A stretch of 64,000 nt of DNA from an uncultured Paracoccaceae bacterium. GTDB taxonomy: Bacteria > Pseudomonadota > Alphaproteobacteria > Rhodobacterales > Rhodobacteraceae. Both the position numbers and the translations under genes were made by a program. Of this stretch, positions 55,321 through 63,279 are shown piece after piece (within the stretch, counting starts at the first letter, position 1; each line of letters opens with the position of its first letter). The notes below the pieces were generated by a model. It was not told the origin of the DNA and searched no databases. It saw only the letters and a list, made by a program, of their open reading frames with translations. The stretch lies in contig CAJJAR010000006.1 in NCBI GenBank assembly GCA_905182105.1, positions 62,001 through 126,000 of the forward strand, read 5' to 3'.

Positions 55321-55860
55321 ATGAAAAATCTATTGTGGATCGTTGTTGCAGCCGTAGTCGTGGGTGGTGGCTATATGCTATATTCGGGTTCAAGCCCAAA
55401 AGAATTGATGGACACAGCAACTGATGTAGTAAATGCACCAGCCGCATTGGAAGCTGCGTCTAACGCAGTTGGTGATGCAGTTGACGCGACTGAAGGTGCT
55501 GTAGATGGTGCGGTTGACGCAGCAAGTGACGCAACTGCCTCATCAGCTGAAGCTGCAACAACGGAAGCAGCGACTGATACCGCAGCAGCAGCCGATGAAA
55601 CAGCAACAGACGCCGTTGCGGGTACAGCTGAAGCAGTAACTGATACTGCAGCTGCAACAGCTGAAGCTGCTTCTGGTGGCATGGCTGATTTGTTGTCTGT
55701 AGATGGTTTCGACTTGGACAAAGTGTCTGAGATGATTGACGGTTCTGAAATTGGCGCGTTTCAGAAGACAGCGTTGAAAACAGCTTTGGAAAAAGCCAAG
55801 GACAACCCTGAAGTTTTGCAAACTGTTTTGGACAAGATCAAAGAAGCCGCGGGCCTTTAA
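55321..55860 (+). CDS. Ala-rich membrane-anchored or exported protein
   Basis: This 179-residue protein begins with a hydrophobic helix (MKNLLWIVVAAVVVGGGYML) that is a signal anchor or uncleaved signal peptide. Residues 30-120 are low-complexity Ala/Thr/Asp/Glu with short repeats (AVDAASDATASS, TEAATDTAAAAD). A helical C-terminal part is ordered (LEKAKDNPEVLQTVLDKIKEAAG). No family is recognised. It is divergent from infC and has a ribosome site GGGGAC. Confidence 0.8.
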   Translation: MKNLLWIVVAAVVVGGGYMLYSGSSPKELMDTATDVVNAPAALEAASNAVGDAVDATEGAVDGAVDAASDATASSAEAATTEAATDTAAAADETATDAVAGTAEAVTDTAAATAEAASGGMADLLSVDGFDLDKVSEMIDGSEIGAFQKTALKTALEKAKDNPEVLQTVLDKIKEAAGL

Positions 55861-55941
55861 TCTAACCCACATAAAATGACTGAAACTGCGCCTGTCATGG
55901 GCGCGGTTTTATATTATTCAATTGATTTTTATGAAGAAAAA

Positions 55942-56000
55942 GGGGCTTCGCCCCCGCGCCAAACGGCGCTCCCCCAGAGTTTATTTGGCAAGATGAAGGT
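55942..56000. repeat. REP-like intergenic repeat, copy 2
   Basis: Two hairpins (GGGGC-TTC-GCCCC, GCGCC-AAAC-GGCGC) are followed by the shared block CTCCCCCAGAGTTTAT (55969-55984) and end in GATGAAGGT. It corresponds to the copy at 37224-37279. Confidence 0.72.
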
Positions 56001-56028
56001 ATGCCTCGACTGGAGAAACTGATTTGAT

Positions 56029-56877
56029 TTAGCCTACAAAGGCTTTTTCGATAACGTAGTGTTGTGGGTCAGAGTTGGCGCCTTCAATAAGGCCAAAGCC
56101 CTCTAGGATGTCTTTGATGTCTTTGTTCAGCCCCATAGACCCACAAACCATCGCACGGTCCGTGTCGACGGAAATGCCGTCGATCCCTAGATCTTTGAAC
56201 ACTGTCCCATCTTCCAGCAGCGTCGTGATGCGGCCCATCTTTGAGCTCTCTTCACGTGTGGTCGTTGGGTAATAACGGATCTTGGCAAGGTTTTCGGCCC
56301 CGATCAGTTCTTGCATCATCTCGTCGGCTTGTAGGTCTTCGACCAGTTTGCGGCTGTATTCCAACTCTGCCACGTCGCGGCAGGTGTGGGTGATGATGAC
56401 CTCTTCGTAGTCGTCATATGTTTGTGGCTCGCGCAGCAGCGATGCAAAGGGCGCAAAGCCAGTGCCGGTTGCGAAGAACCAAAGGCGTTTGCCTGGCAGC
56501 AATGCGTCATGAACCAAGGTGCCCACAGGTTTCGGGCGCATGATGATTTCATCACCTATCTTGATGTGTTGTAGGCGCGATGTCAGCGGACCATCTTGAA
56601 CCTTGATCGAATAGAATTCCATCTCGTCGTCCCATGCAGGGGAGGCGATGGAATAGGCACGCAGCAATGGTTTTTGCTTGCCCGTTTCTGGATGCGGTTT
56701 ACCCATCAGTCCAATCATAACGAATTCGCCGGAGCGAAAACGCAAGGACGTGGGGCGCGTCACGCGAAATGAGAACAGGCGATCGGTCCAGTGCGTCACG
56801 GATGTGACGGTTTGGGCGTCGGGCAAGGTTGGGGCTTTGGGCGCGGATGTGGTGTTCACTGCTTTTTGCTCGGTCAT
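56029..56877 (-). CDS. fpr: ferredoxin/flavodoxin-NADP reductase
   Basis: This 282-residue flavoprotein starts at 56877 (MTEQKAVNTTSAPKAPT); an upstream ATG adds an unlikely 24 residues. FAD motif LRAYSIASPAWDDEMEFYS (the RxYSI element) and NADP region FFATGTGFAPFASLLREP, then HTCRDVAELEY and VCGSMGLNKDIKDIL, mark the FNR family. At the end of the sulfate assimilation operon it probably supplies reduced ferredoxin to the sulfite reductase. It is 73 nt after the DUF934 gene. Confidence 0.93.
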   Translation of the reverse strand: MTEQKAVNTTSAPKAPTLPDAQTVTSVTHWTDRLFSFRVTRPTSLRFRSGEFVMIGLMGKPHPETGKQKPLLRAYSIASPAWDDEMEFYSIKVQDGPLTSRLQHIKIGDEIIMRPKPVGTLVHDALLPGKRLWFFATGTGFAPFASLLREPQTYDDYEEVIITHTCRDVAELEYSRKLVEDLQADEMMQELIGAENLAKIRYYPTTTREESSKMGRITTLLEDGTVFKDLGIDGISVDTDRAMVCGSMGLNKDIKDILEGFGLIEGANSDPQHYVIEKAFVG

Positions 56878-56949
56878 AGCTGAAATGTCACAAGGGAACC
56901 CTTGCGCCTTTTGATCTAGGGAATGTGAAGATGTTTGGAAAGAGGGCAA

Positions 56950-57354
56950 TCAGCCGCGCATACGGTCTTGATAGTCGTTGTCTTTCCAATCCGCCCGGAA
57001 TTTCCATTGTTCTTGGGGTTGGCGTGCTGCGAGGTCTTGGCTGATTTCGACTTCGTCAAAACCTATGCGTCGCGCCATTGGATATTGATCTGAAATCACG
57101 TGCCCATGGGCACGCAAGCGTCCAGTGTAGCCCGTAAGGCGCAACATCCGCGCGATTGTGAAGCCGCGACCATCAGCAAAGCTGGGAAAGTCGATGCGCA
57201 CCATTTTTAGGGTTGGCGTGATTTCGATGTCAGCAGGGTTGGTGTCCGCAGGCACATCAATGGAAACCACATCGTTGGCGGCCTCACCAAAAGGTGTGTA
57301 ACCTTGATCCCAAGTGTCGGCGGTAAAGCCTGTGTCAGTAACGAGAATAGTCAT
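56950..57354 (-). CDS. DUF934 protein of the sulfite reduction operon
   Basis: This 134-residue protein starts at 57354 (MTILVTDTGFTADTWDQG) and overlaps the cysH stop (ATGA). The DUF934 signature is seen in KMVRIDFPSFADGRGFTIARMLR and RAHGHVISDQYPMARRIGFDE. The family occurs beside sulfite reductase and cysH and is thought to be an accessory factor; no catalytic role is established. Confidence 0.92.
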   Translation of the reverse strand: MTILVTDTGFTADTWDQGYTPFGEAANDVVSIDVPADTNPADIEITPTLKMVRIDFPSFADGRGFTIARMLRLTGYTGRLRAHGHVISDQYPMARRIGFDEVEISQDLAARQPQEQWKFRADWKDNDYQDRMRG

Positions 57355-58094
57355 GTGTTCACTCCTGTACGCACCATTTTGCCGTTCACAAAATGAATGC
57401 CGCATTCTTCTTTTTCGGTTTCACGCCAGCGTCCTGCACGTGGATCTTCATCCTCTTTTACAGGGGTAGTGCAAGGGGCGCAGCCGATGGATGGGTAGCC
57501 TTTTGCCACCAAAGGATGGCGCGGCAATTGCGTGGCTTTCATGAAACGCTGGGTGTCTTGTGCGCACCACAATGCCAGCGGATTCACTTTGATCCGTGGT
57601 GTGTTGTCCTCGGACTCAAACATATTCAGGCGCGCGCGGGTGCCAGACTGGTGGCGTTTGCGTCCTGTGATCCAGCCATCATATGAGGCCAAAGCCCCCT
57701 GCAATGGCGCGGTTTTGCGCAACGAACAGCAGGCGTTTGGATCGGTTTTATGCAGTGTTCCAGCTGGATCATGCAGGTCCGCATCCTTGGCTTTGATGAC
57801 TCGGACGTTTGTGAGGCCCAGCAAGTCAGCAACCCGCGTTTTGTACTCTAGCGTTTCATCAAACAACATCTCGGTGTCGACAAAAAACACCGGTGCGTGA
57901 CGATCCACTTGGGCAACCAAGCGCAGCAACACAACAGAATCCGCACCGAAACTTGAAACCATGGCGACCTTGCCGATTTCGTCAAAGGCGGCTTTGATCA
58001 CCTCAACGGCACCCGCATGGGCGAACCGCGCGTTCAAAAACGCGGCACGACCATCGTTGCGGTATGCGGCATCAAACGCGCTACTATGCAGCAT
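57351..58094 (-). CDS. cysH: adenylyl-sulfate (APS/PAPS) reductase
   Basis: This enzyme reduces activated sulfate to sulfite. The start at 58094 (MLHSSAFDAAYRNDG, 247 aa) is chosen because it overlaps the end of the sulfite reductase gene. A longer frame without a ribosome site was rejected. The four Cys of the APS-reductase [4Fe-4S] cluster are in NACCSLRKTAPL and IGCAPCTTPV; the catalytic Cys is in KEECGIHFV. With these cysteines it should be the APS type. Confidence 0.94.
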   Translation of the reverse strand: MLHSSAFDAAYRNDGRAAFLNARFAHAGAVEVIKAAFDEIGKVAMVSSFGADSVVLLRLVAQVDRHAPVFFVDTEMLFDETLEYKTRVADLLGLTNVRVIKAKDADLHDPAGTLHKTDPNACCSLRKTAPLQGALASYDGWITGRKRHQSGTRARLNMFESEDNTPRIKVNPLALWCAQDTQRFMKATQLPRHPLVAKGYPSIGCAPCTTPVKEDEDPRAGRWRETEKEECGIHFVNGKMVRTGVNT

Positions 58095-59748
58095 CGGCTT
58101 GGGCCTCTGGGTAAAGTGCCGCTTTAAATGGCGCGAGGCCAAGGCGGCGGTATGTTTCGATGAATTCTTCATCCTTGCCCGTGCGCAGATCAAGGTAGGC
58201 ATCCACAACACGTTCAATCGCTGGAACAAGTTCCTTAGCCGTGAAACCATGACCGGCACGATCACCAACTTTGGCAGTCTCAGTGTGGTCGCCGCCAAGG
58301 GTCACTTGATAGTTTTCGACGCCAGCTCGATCTAGGCCAAGGATGCCGATGTGGCCCACGTGGTGGTGGCCACAGGCGTTGATGCAGCCTGAGATTTTGA
58401 TCTTAAGATTGCCGATTTCGTGCTCAAGCTTCAAATCATCAAAGCGTGTGGCGATTTCCTGTGCGATTGGGATCGAACGGGCCGTCGCCAGCGCGCAATA
58501 ATCCATACCGGGGCAGGCGATGATATCGCTGATCAGCCCGATGTTAGCCGTTGCGAGGTCTTGCTCTTTAAGCGCTGCGTGCAGCGCTGGCAGGTCAGAT
58601 TTGTGAACGTGAGGAAGGATCACGTTTTGCTCGTGACTGATGCGCAGCTCGTTGTGGCCATAGGTTTCTGCTAAATCCGCCATCAGGCGCATTTGATCTG
58701 ACGTTGCATCGCCCGGCGTGTCGCCTTGTTTCTTGATGGAAATCGACACGATGGAATAGCCGTCTGCCTTGTGCGCAGACAGGTTGGTGTCGGCCCATGA
58801 GCGGAAGATCGGATCGCTGTGATATGCGTCTTTGAACACAGCCTTTGCTTTCACAGTGAAGTCAGGTGCCGCAAAATGCGTTTTGTATTGGGCCAAACGG
58901 ACCTGATCGATGCCAGAGAAGCTGCCTTTGACTATTGCGAAACGTTCATTCACAAGGCGGCGAATTTCTTCGATACCGTGCTCGTGCACAGTGATCTTGA
59001 TCCGTGCCTTATACTTGTTGTCGCGACGACCGATTTGGTTCCAAACGGACACAACGCTTTCCAGGTATGGCAGCAGGTCTTCTTGGGGCAGGAAGTTAGT
59101 GATGACTTTGCCAATCATCGGCGTGCGGCCAAGGCCACCACCAACGATGACTTCAAAACCAGCCTCGCCGTCCTTTTCAACCATGCGCAACCCGATGTCA
59201 TGGGCACGGGTCACGGCGCGGTCGTTCGGGGACCCCGTGATTGCAATCTTGAATTTGCGCGGCATAAATTGGAATTCAGGGTGATCGGTGGACCACTGGC
59301 GGATCAATTCGGCCACAGGACGTGGATCAGCGATTTCATCTGCAGATGCGCCAGCAAAGTGGTCGGCGGTCACGTTGCGGATGGTGTTGCCCGATGTTTG
59401 GATCGCGTGCATGCCCACTTCGGCCAAGGCATCCAGCATATCAGGCACATCGCGCAGTTCTGGCCAGTTGTATTGGATGTTTTGGCGCGTGGTGAAGTGG
59501 CCATAACCCTTGTCCCACTTGTCCGCGATGAACGCGAGTTGGCGCATTTGGCCACCGTTCAACGTGCCATAAGGAATGGCCACGCGTAGCATGTAGGCGT
59601 GCAATTGCAGATACAGACCGTTCATCAGGCGCAACGGCTTGAACTCGTCCTCGGTCAGCGATCCGTCGATGCGGCGCTCCACTTGGTCGCGAAATTGGGA
59701 GTTGCGGGTTGCGATGAAGGATTTGTCGAAATCATTGTAGGTGTACAT
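58084..59748 (-). CDS. nitrite/sulfite reductase-family hemoprotein, probably assimilatory sulfite reductase
   Basis: This 554-residue protein binds siroheme and a [4Fe-4S] cluster. It starts at 59748 (MYTYNDFDKSFIATRN). Cluster cysteines are in CPGMDYCALATARS and KISGCINACGHHHVGHIG, and the two ferredoxin-like halves are visible. In this operon it should reduce sulfite to sulfide with electrons from ferredoxin/fpr. The family also contains nitrite reductases; no nitrate genes are nearby. Confidence 0.92.
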   Translation of the reverse strand: MYTYNDFDKSFIATRNSQFRDQVERRIDGSLTEDEFKPLRLMNGLYLQLHAYMLRVAIPYGTLNGGQMRQLAFIADKWDKGYGHFTTRQNIQYNWPELRDVPDMLDALAEVGMHAIQTSGNTIRNVTADHFAGASADEIADPRPVAELIRQWSTDHPEFQFMPRKFKIAITGSPNDRAVTRAHDIGLRMVEKDGEAGFEVIVGGGLGRTPMIGKVITNFLPQEDLLPYLESVVSVWNQIGRRDNKYKARIKITVHEHGIEEIRRLVNERFAIVKGSFSGIDQVRLAQYKTHFAAPDFTVKAKAVFKDAYHSDPIFRSWADTNLSAHKADGYSIVSISIKKQGDTPGDATSDQMRLMADLAETYGHNELRISHEQNVILPHVHKSDLPALHAALKEQDLATANIGLISDIIACPGMDYCALATARSIPIAQEIATRFDDLKLEHEIGNLKIKISGCINACGHHHVGHIGILGLDRAGVENYQVTLGGDHTETAKVGDRAGHGFTAKELVPAIERVVDAYLDLRTGKDEEFIETYRRLGLAPFKAALYPEAQADAA

Positions 59749-59749
59749 C

Positions 59750-60046
59750 TTATGCGACCTCTTGTTTGCCGTGGACGTAATTGGATGGGCCTTTTGCGCG
59801 AAACGCTTCGCGAAAATGCGTGGTTTGTGGGGCTGTGCCATCTAGCGCGATATCCATCAGATAAACGCCAACAACATCAGCGATCTGCTGGCTGCCCTCG
59901 ATCAGGCGCAGATCGGCGTGGGCCTCATCTGTCAGGATTTCGGCATTGGCCAAATCGCGGGTCCAGCCGTTGGCTGTTTGATAGATCACGTCGCCTTTGA
60001 GCAGATCATTGGCGGTGACGACTTTGGGTGTGAATGACTTAGACAT
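59750..60046 (-). CDS. DUF2849 small protein
   Basis: This 98-residue protein starts at 60046 (MSKSFTPKVVTANDLLKGDV) and overlaps the cysG stop by 8 nt. It ends 1 nt before the sulfite reductase start. The DUF2849 pattern GDVIYQTANGWTRDLANAEIL is visible. The role is unknown, but its fixed place between cysG and sir suggests a part in sulfite reductase maturation or use. Confidence 0.9.
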   Translation of the reverse strand: MSKSFTPKVVTANDLLKGDVIYQTANGWTRDLANAEILTDEAHADLRLIEGSQQIADVVGVYLMDIALDGTAPQTTHFREAFRAKGPSNYVHGKQEVA

Positions 60047-61439
60047 ATGCAAATTCCCGTGAGATGACGGTTGGAGCGATTTCAGAGGTCGCGCGCGGCG
60101 CAAGACCGAAGAAGGTAAGGGCGGGGCCGATCATGTTTGCTTCTGCCAAATCGGTAGGTAAATGAGCCAGCGTTGTAGAAAGAACGCGCTGATCAGGGCG
60201 CGATGCGTTTTCGATCACGGTCACAGGCGTGTTTTGGTCAGCGCCGTGCATGATCAAACGACCTTGAACGAAACGGGCAGATTTCTTGCCCATATAGATC
60301 GCGGCGACTTCATTCGGTTGGGCCAGCGCGGCCCAGTCGTGATCCGCGAAACCTTGCATATCGTGACCCGTCAGGAAGCGCACAGAGGCGTTGCGGTGGC
60401 GTTTGGTCAGGCTTTGACCGATGGAGGCCACAGCAGCAGATGCCGCGGTGATACCGGGCACAATGTGCCAGCCGATCCCTGCCGCGGTTACAGCATCCAG
60501 TTCTTCGTCGAGACGTCCAAACACCGTGCTATCGCCAGATTTCAGGCGCACCACTTGGGCACCTGTCAGGCCATGCTCGACCAGCAGATCATTGATGGTT
60601 TCCTGTGGGGTGGATGGGCCGAAGCCTTCTTTGCCCACATCCAGCATGATTGCCTCACGGCGCGCCAGTTCTAGGATTTCAGGGCTGATCAGGCGGTCAT
60701 AGATAATCACATCGGCCTCATCCAACGCCTTGCGGGCCTTTAGGGTCAGTAACTCAGGATCGCCCGGACCAGCACCCACAAACGCGATGTGACCCTCACG
60801 GGCCTCGCGGTTCAAGTGATCGTCAAGCAGCGCATCAAGGGCAGGCTGAACCGCCTCAGCGCCATCCGCAATCGCGGCGGGTCCAGCATTAAAGTAATAG
60901 TCGCGCCAGAAATCACGACGGGCACGGCCAAAGGGCAGCTTGTAAGACATCTTGCGAAATGTTTTGCCAATGCGGGCAAGGGTGCCGAGCGTGCTTGGTA
61001 GTTTTTCTTCCAGGTCAGCCTTGATCGCGCGGGCCAAAACGGGGGCCGCGCCCTCGGTCCCGATGGCGATGACCACAGGATCGCGGTCCACGATAGCAGG
61101 CGTGATGAATTGGCTGTCTTCAAGGTTGTCGACCACATTCACCAATGCGCCGTCTGCGTTGGCGATGGTGGCGGTGCGTTTGTCTTCAACCGCGTCTCCG
61201 TCGGCCGCGTAGAAGATAACGGCGCACATTGTGTCGCCTGGTTCCATGCTGCGCTTGATCAAGGTCAGTTTGCCAGAGGTCGCCCAGTTTTCGATTTCTG
61301 GTGCAGCATCGGGCGCAAAGACGGTGATGTTGGCAGTGGTCTTGAGCAACAGGCGCAACTTGGCCAAGGCCGCGTCACCGCCACCGGACAGCACAATGCG
61401 GCGTCCTGCGGTTGCTAGAAAGATTGGGAAATGATCCAT
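60039..61439 (-). CDS. cysG: siroheme synthase (trifunctional)
   Basis: The 466 residues start at 61439 (MDHFPIFLATAGRRIVLSGG) after AAGGAAAA. The N-terminal part is precorrin-2 dehydrogenase/ferrochelatase (LSGGGDAALAKLRLLL). The C-terminal part is uroporphyrinogen-III C-methyltransferase (VGAGPGDPELLTLKARKAL, YDRLISPEILEL, RLKSGDSTVFGR). It makes the siroheme needed by the sulfite reductase two genes later. First gene of the operon, divergent from an Lrp/AsnC regulator. Confidence 0.95.
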   Translation of the reverse strand: MDHFPIFLATAGRRIVLSGGGDAALAKLRLLLKTTANITVFAPDAAPEIENWATSGKLTLIKRSMEPGDTMCAVIFYAADGDAVEDKRTATIANADGALVNVVDNLEDSQFITPAIVDRDPVVIAIGTEGAAPVLARAIKADLEEKLPSTLGTLARIGKTFRKMSYKLPFGRARRDFWRDYYFNAGPAAIADGAEAVQPALDALLDDHLNREAREGHIAFVGAGPGDPELLTLKARKALDEADVIIYDRLISPEILELARREAIMLDVGKEGFGPSTPQETINDLLVEHGLTGAQVVRLKSGDSTVFGRLDEELDAVTAAGIGWHIVPGITAASAAVASIGQSLTKRHRNASVRFLTGHDMQGFADHDWAALAQPNEVAAIYMGKKSARFVQGRLIMHGADQNTPVTVIENASRPDQRVLSTTLAHLPTDLAEANMIGPALTFFGLAPRATSEIAPTVISREFAYV

Positions 61440-61475
61440 AATGCTTTTCCTTGCTACCTTTTTTAGCCTCAATAT

Positions 61476-61488
61476 AGGAAATTTTCCT
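61476..61488. promoter_or_regulatory. operator candidate between cysG and the Lrp/AsnC gene
   Basis: AGGAAATTTTCCT is an odd palindrome (arms AGGAAA/TTTCCT) in an AT-rich divergent region, similar in type to Lrp/AsnC sites. Confidence 0.48.
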
Positions 61489-61580
61489 GATAATACGCCA
61501 CCCATTGACATTGATAAGAATGATTGTTTTATATCTGTCAGTAAATAGAACGTATGTACGCATTTATGGGAATGAAGCGA

Positions 61581-62042
61581 ATGAACGTCCGAATTGACGA
61601 AGTAGACCGGAAAATTATGAAAGAGATGCAGCGCGATGCGAGCCAGTCTTTAGACGAAATCGCCAAAGCTGTGGGCAGTTCTAAGACGCCGGTGTGGAAT
61701 CGCATCCGCAAATTGCGCGAGGCAAAAGTGATCGGTCAGCAGACCGTTTTCCTAGATGCAGAGGCGTTGGGATTTGAGGCGTGTTTCTTCGTTTTGATCC
61801 GCACATCTGAGCACGAAGCCGAATGGCAGGCCAAGTTCCTGAAGGCGCTGAACGACCGCCCAGAGGTGCAAGAGGCGCATCGATTGGCAGGCGATATCGA
61901 CTATATCCTGAAGGTGCGTGTGAAAAACGCCCGCGCCTATGATGAGTTCTATCAGGCGCTGATTTCAGAGGTGCGCGTGTTCAACGTGACCGCATTGCTG
62001 TCGATGGAAGAAATAAAATCGACAACAATGCTGCCGCTTTAA
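61581..62042 (+). CDS. Lrp/AsnC-family regulator
   Basis: This has an N-terminal helix-turn-helix (RKIMKEMQRDASQSLDEIAKAVGSS then TPVWNRIRKLREAKVI) and a C-terminal RAM domain (EVQEAHRLAGDIDYILKVRV). The start is uncertain among 61554, 61566, 61572 and 61581; 61581 was taken because a GGAATGAAG lies before it. It is divergent from the cysG operon and is probably its regulator. Its stop overlaps the P450 stop on the other strand by two bases. Confidence 0.9.
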   Translation: MNVRIDEVDRKIMKEMQRDASQSLDEIAKAVGSSKTPVWNRIRKLREAKVIGQQTVFLDAEALGFEACFFVLIRTSEHEAEWQAKFLKALNDRPEVQEAHRLAGDIDYILKVRVKNARAYDEFYQALISEVRVFNVTALLSMEEIKSTTMLPL

Positions 62043-63220
62043 CGGCTGACCATCAGCTGTTCCAATTTGTGGAAATGATAGCTGTCCGCATAGACTGGGG
62101 TTTGCGCCAGTTTGAGATTGGGGCAGGCGTCAAACAACATCTTTAACCCAATTTGCATCTCAAGCCGTGCAAGCGGGGCGCCGACGCAGAAATGCAAACC
62201 ACCGCCAAAGGCGAGGTGTGATTTGCTGTTTTTGCTTGGCGCGAATTGGTCCGCACTTTCCCAAACCTTCTCGCAACGCCCGGCTGATCCTAGGACCAAC
62301 GCGACTTCGTCACCCTTTTTCAATGGCACTCCACAGACCTCGATATCCTCATAGGCATAACGGGTGAACATGTGCAGCGGCGGGTCATAGCGTAATAATT
62401 CTTCGGCGGTGCCTGCGATGTTGTCAATAGCCAAGGCACTGCGCGGGGTATTGTGTTCCAACAGCGTTTTAATGGCGTTGCCCATGCTGTGAACGGTCGC
62501 TTCGTGACCCGCGTTCAAGAGTAAGACACAGGTGCCAATCAATTCGTCTGTGCTAAGTTTTACACCGTCTTCTTCGGCGGCAATAAGGTTGGTGATTAGA
62601 TCATCACGTGGGTCGTCGCGACGTGTTTCAATGTAGTCACTTAAAAAAGCTGAGAACTCGGATGCTGCCGCATTGGCCGCATCTTCAATCTCGCGGCTGC
62701 GGTTTGCCTGATACATCGATACCATTGCATTGGACCATCTCAACAGGTCATCGCCGTGTTCTTCAGGCACGCCCAAAAGGCGTGCGATCACGCGCACAGG
62801 CAATTGCGTGCAATAGGCGGGAATTAAATCGAACTCACCTTTGGGGAACTTTGCAATTAGGACGTTGCATATCTCAACTACATCGTTGTTCAGGTTGGCA
62901 ATGCGGTGGGATGTAAAGGCTCGCAACACCAATCCACGCAGGCGGCTATGTGTATGGCCCTCTTTTTCAAGCATTGAATACTGTTCAACAGCATCAAAGG
63001 CTTGCAGGTGATCGGGCACCGGTTTGCGCAAGTCCGCAGGCACCTCGCGCCCCAAACGTTTGTCGCGCAATAGCGCGTGAACCGTTGCATGATCAAAGGC
63101 GGCTAACATGCCGTAGTCTTTCCAGTATGCGACAGGCGTGTCGCGGCGTGCTTTTGTATAGAACGCATAGGGGTCTTGGACAAAAGCGGGATCGGTTGGG
63201 GATTGATTGAGTGTGTGCAT
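62039..63220 (-). CDS. cytochrome P450
   Basis: This 393-residue soluble bacterial P450 has the heme-thiolate Cys in FGGGLHFCVGAPLARLEMQ, the I-helix LNAGHEATVHSMG (E-x-T replaced by E-A-T), and the ExxR in AGTAEELLRYDPP. It is likely a class I enzyme needing separate redox partners; none are next to it, although an fpr gene is 5 kb away. The substrate cannot be inferred. Confidence 0.93.
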   Translation of the reverse strand: MHTLNQSPTDPAFVQDPYAFYTKARRDTPVAYWKDYGMLAAFDHATVHALLRDKRLGREVPADLRKPVPDHLQAFDAVEQYSMLEKEGHTHSRLRGLVLRAFTSHRIANLNNDVVEICNVLIAKFPKGEFDLIPAYCTQLPVRVIARLLGVPEEHGDDLLRWSNAMVSMYQANRSREIEDAANAAASEFSAFLSDYIETRRDDPRDDLITNLIAAEEDGVKLSTDELIGTCVLLLNAGHEATVHSMGNAIKTLLEHNTPRSALAIDNIAGTAEELLRYDPPLHMFTRYAYEDIEVCGVPLKKGDEVALVLGSAGRCEKVWESADQFAPSKNSKSHLAFGGGLHFCVGAPLARLEMQIGLKMLFDACPNLKLAQTPVYADSYHFHKLEQLMVSR

Positions 63221-63279
63221 GTTTGCACAAAAGCGCAGGGTCGCTGGTCAATGCAAGGGCTGCTTTGCTAAGAGAGGAC

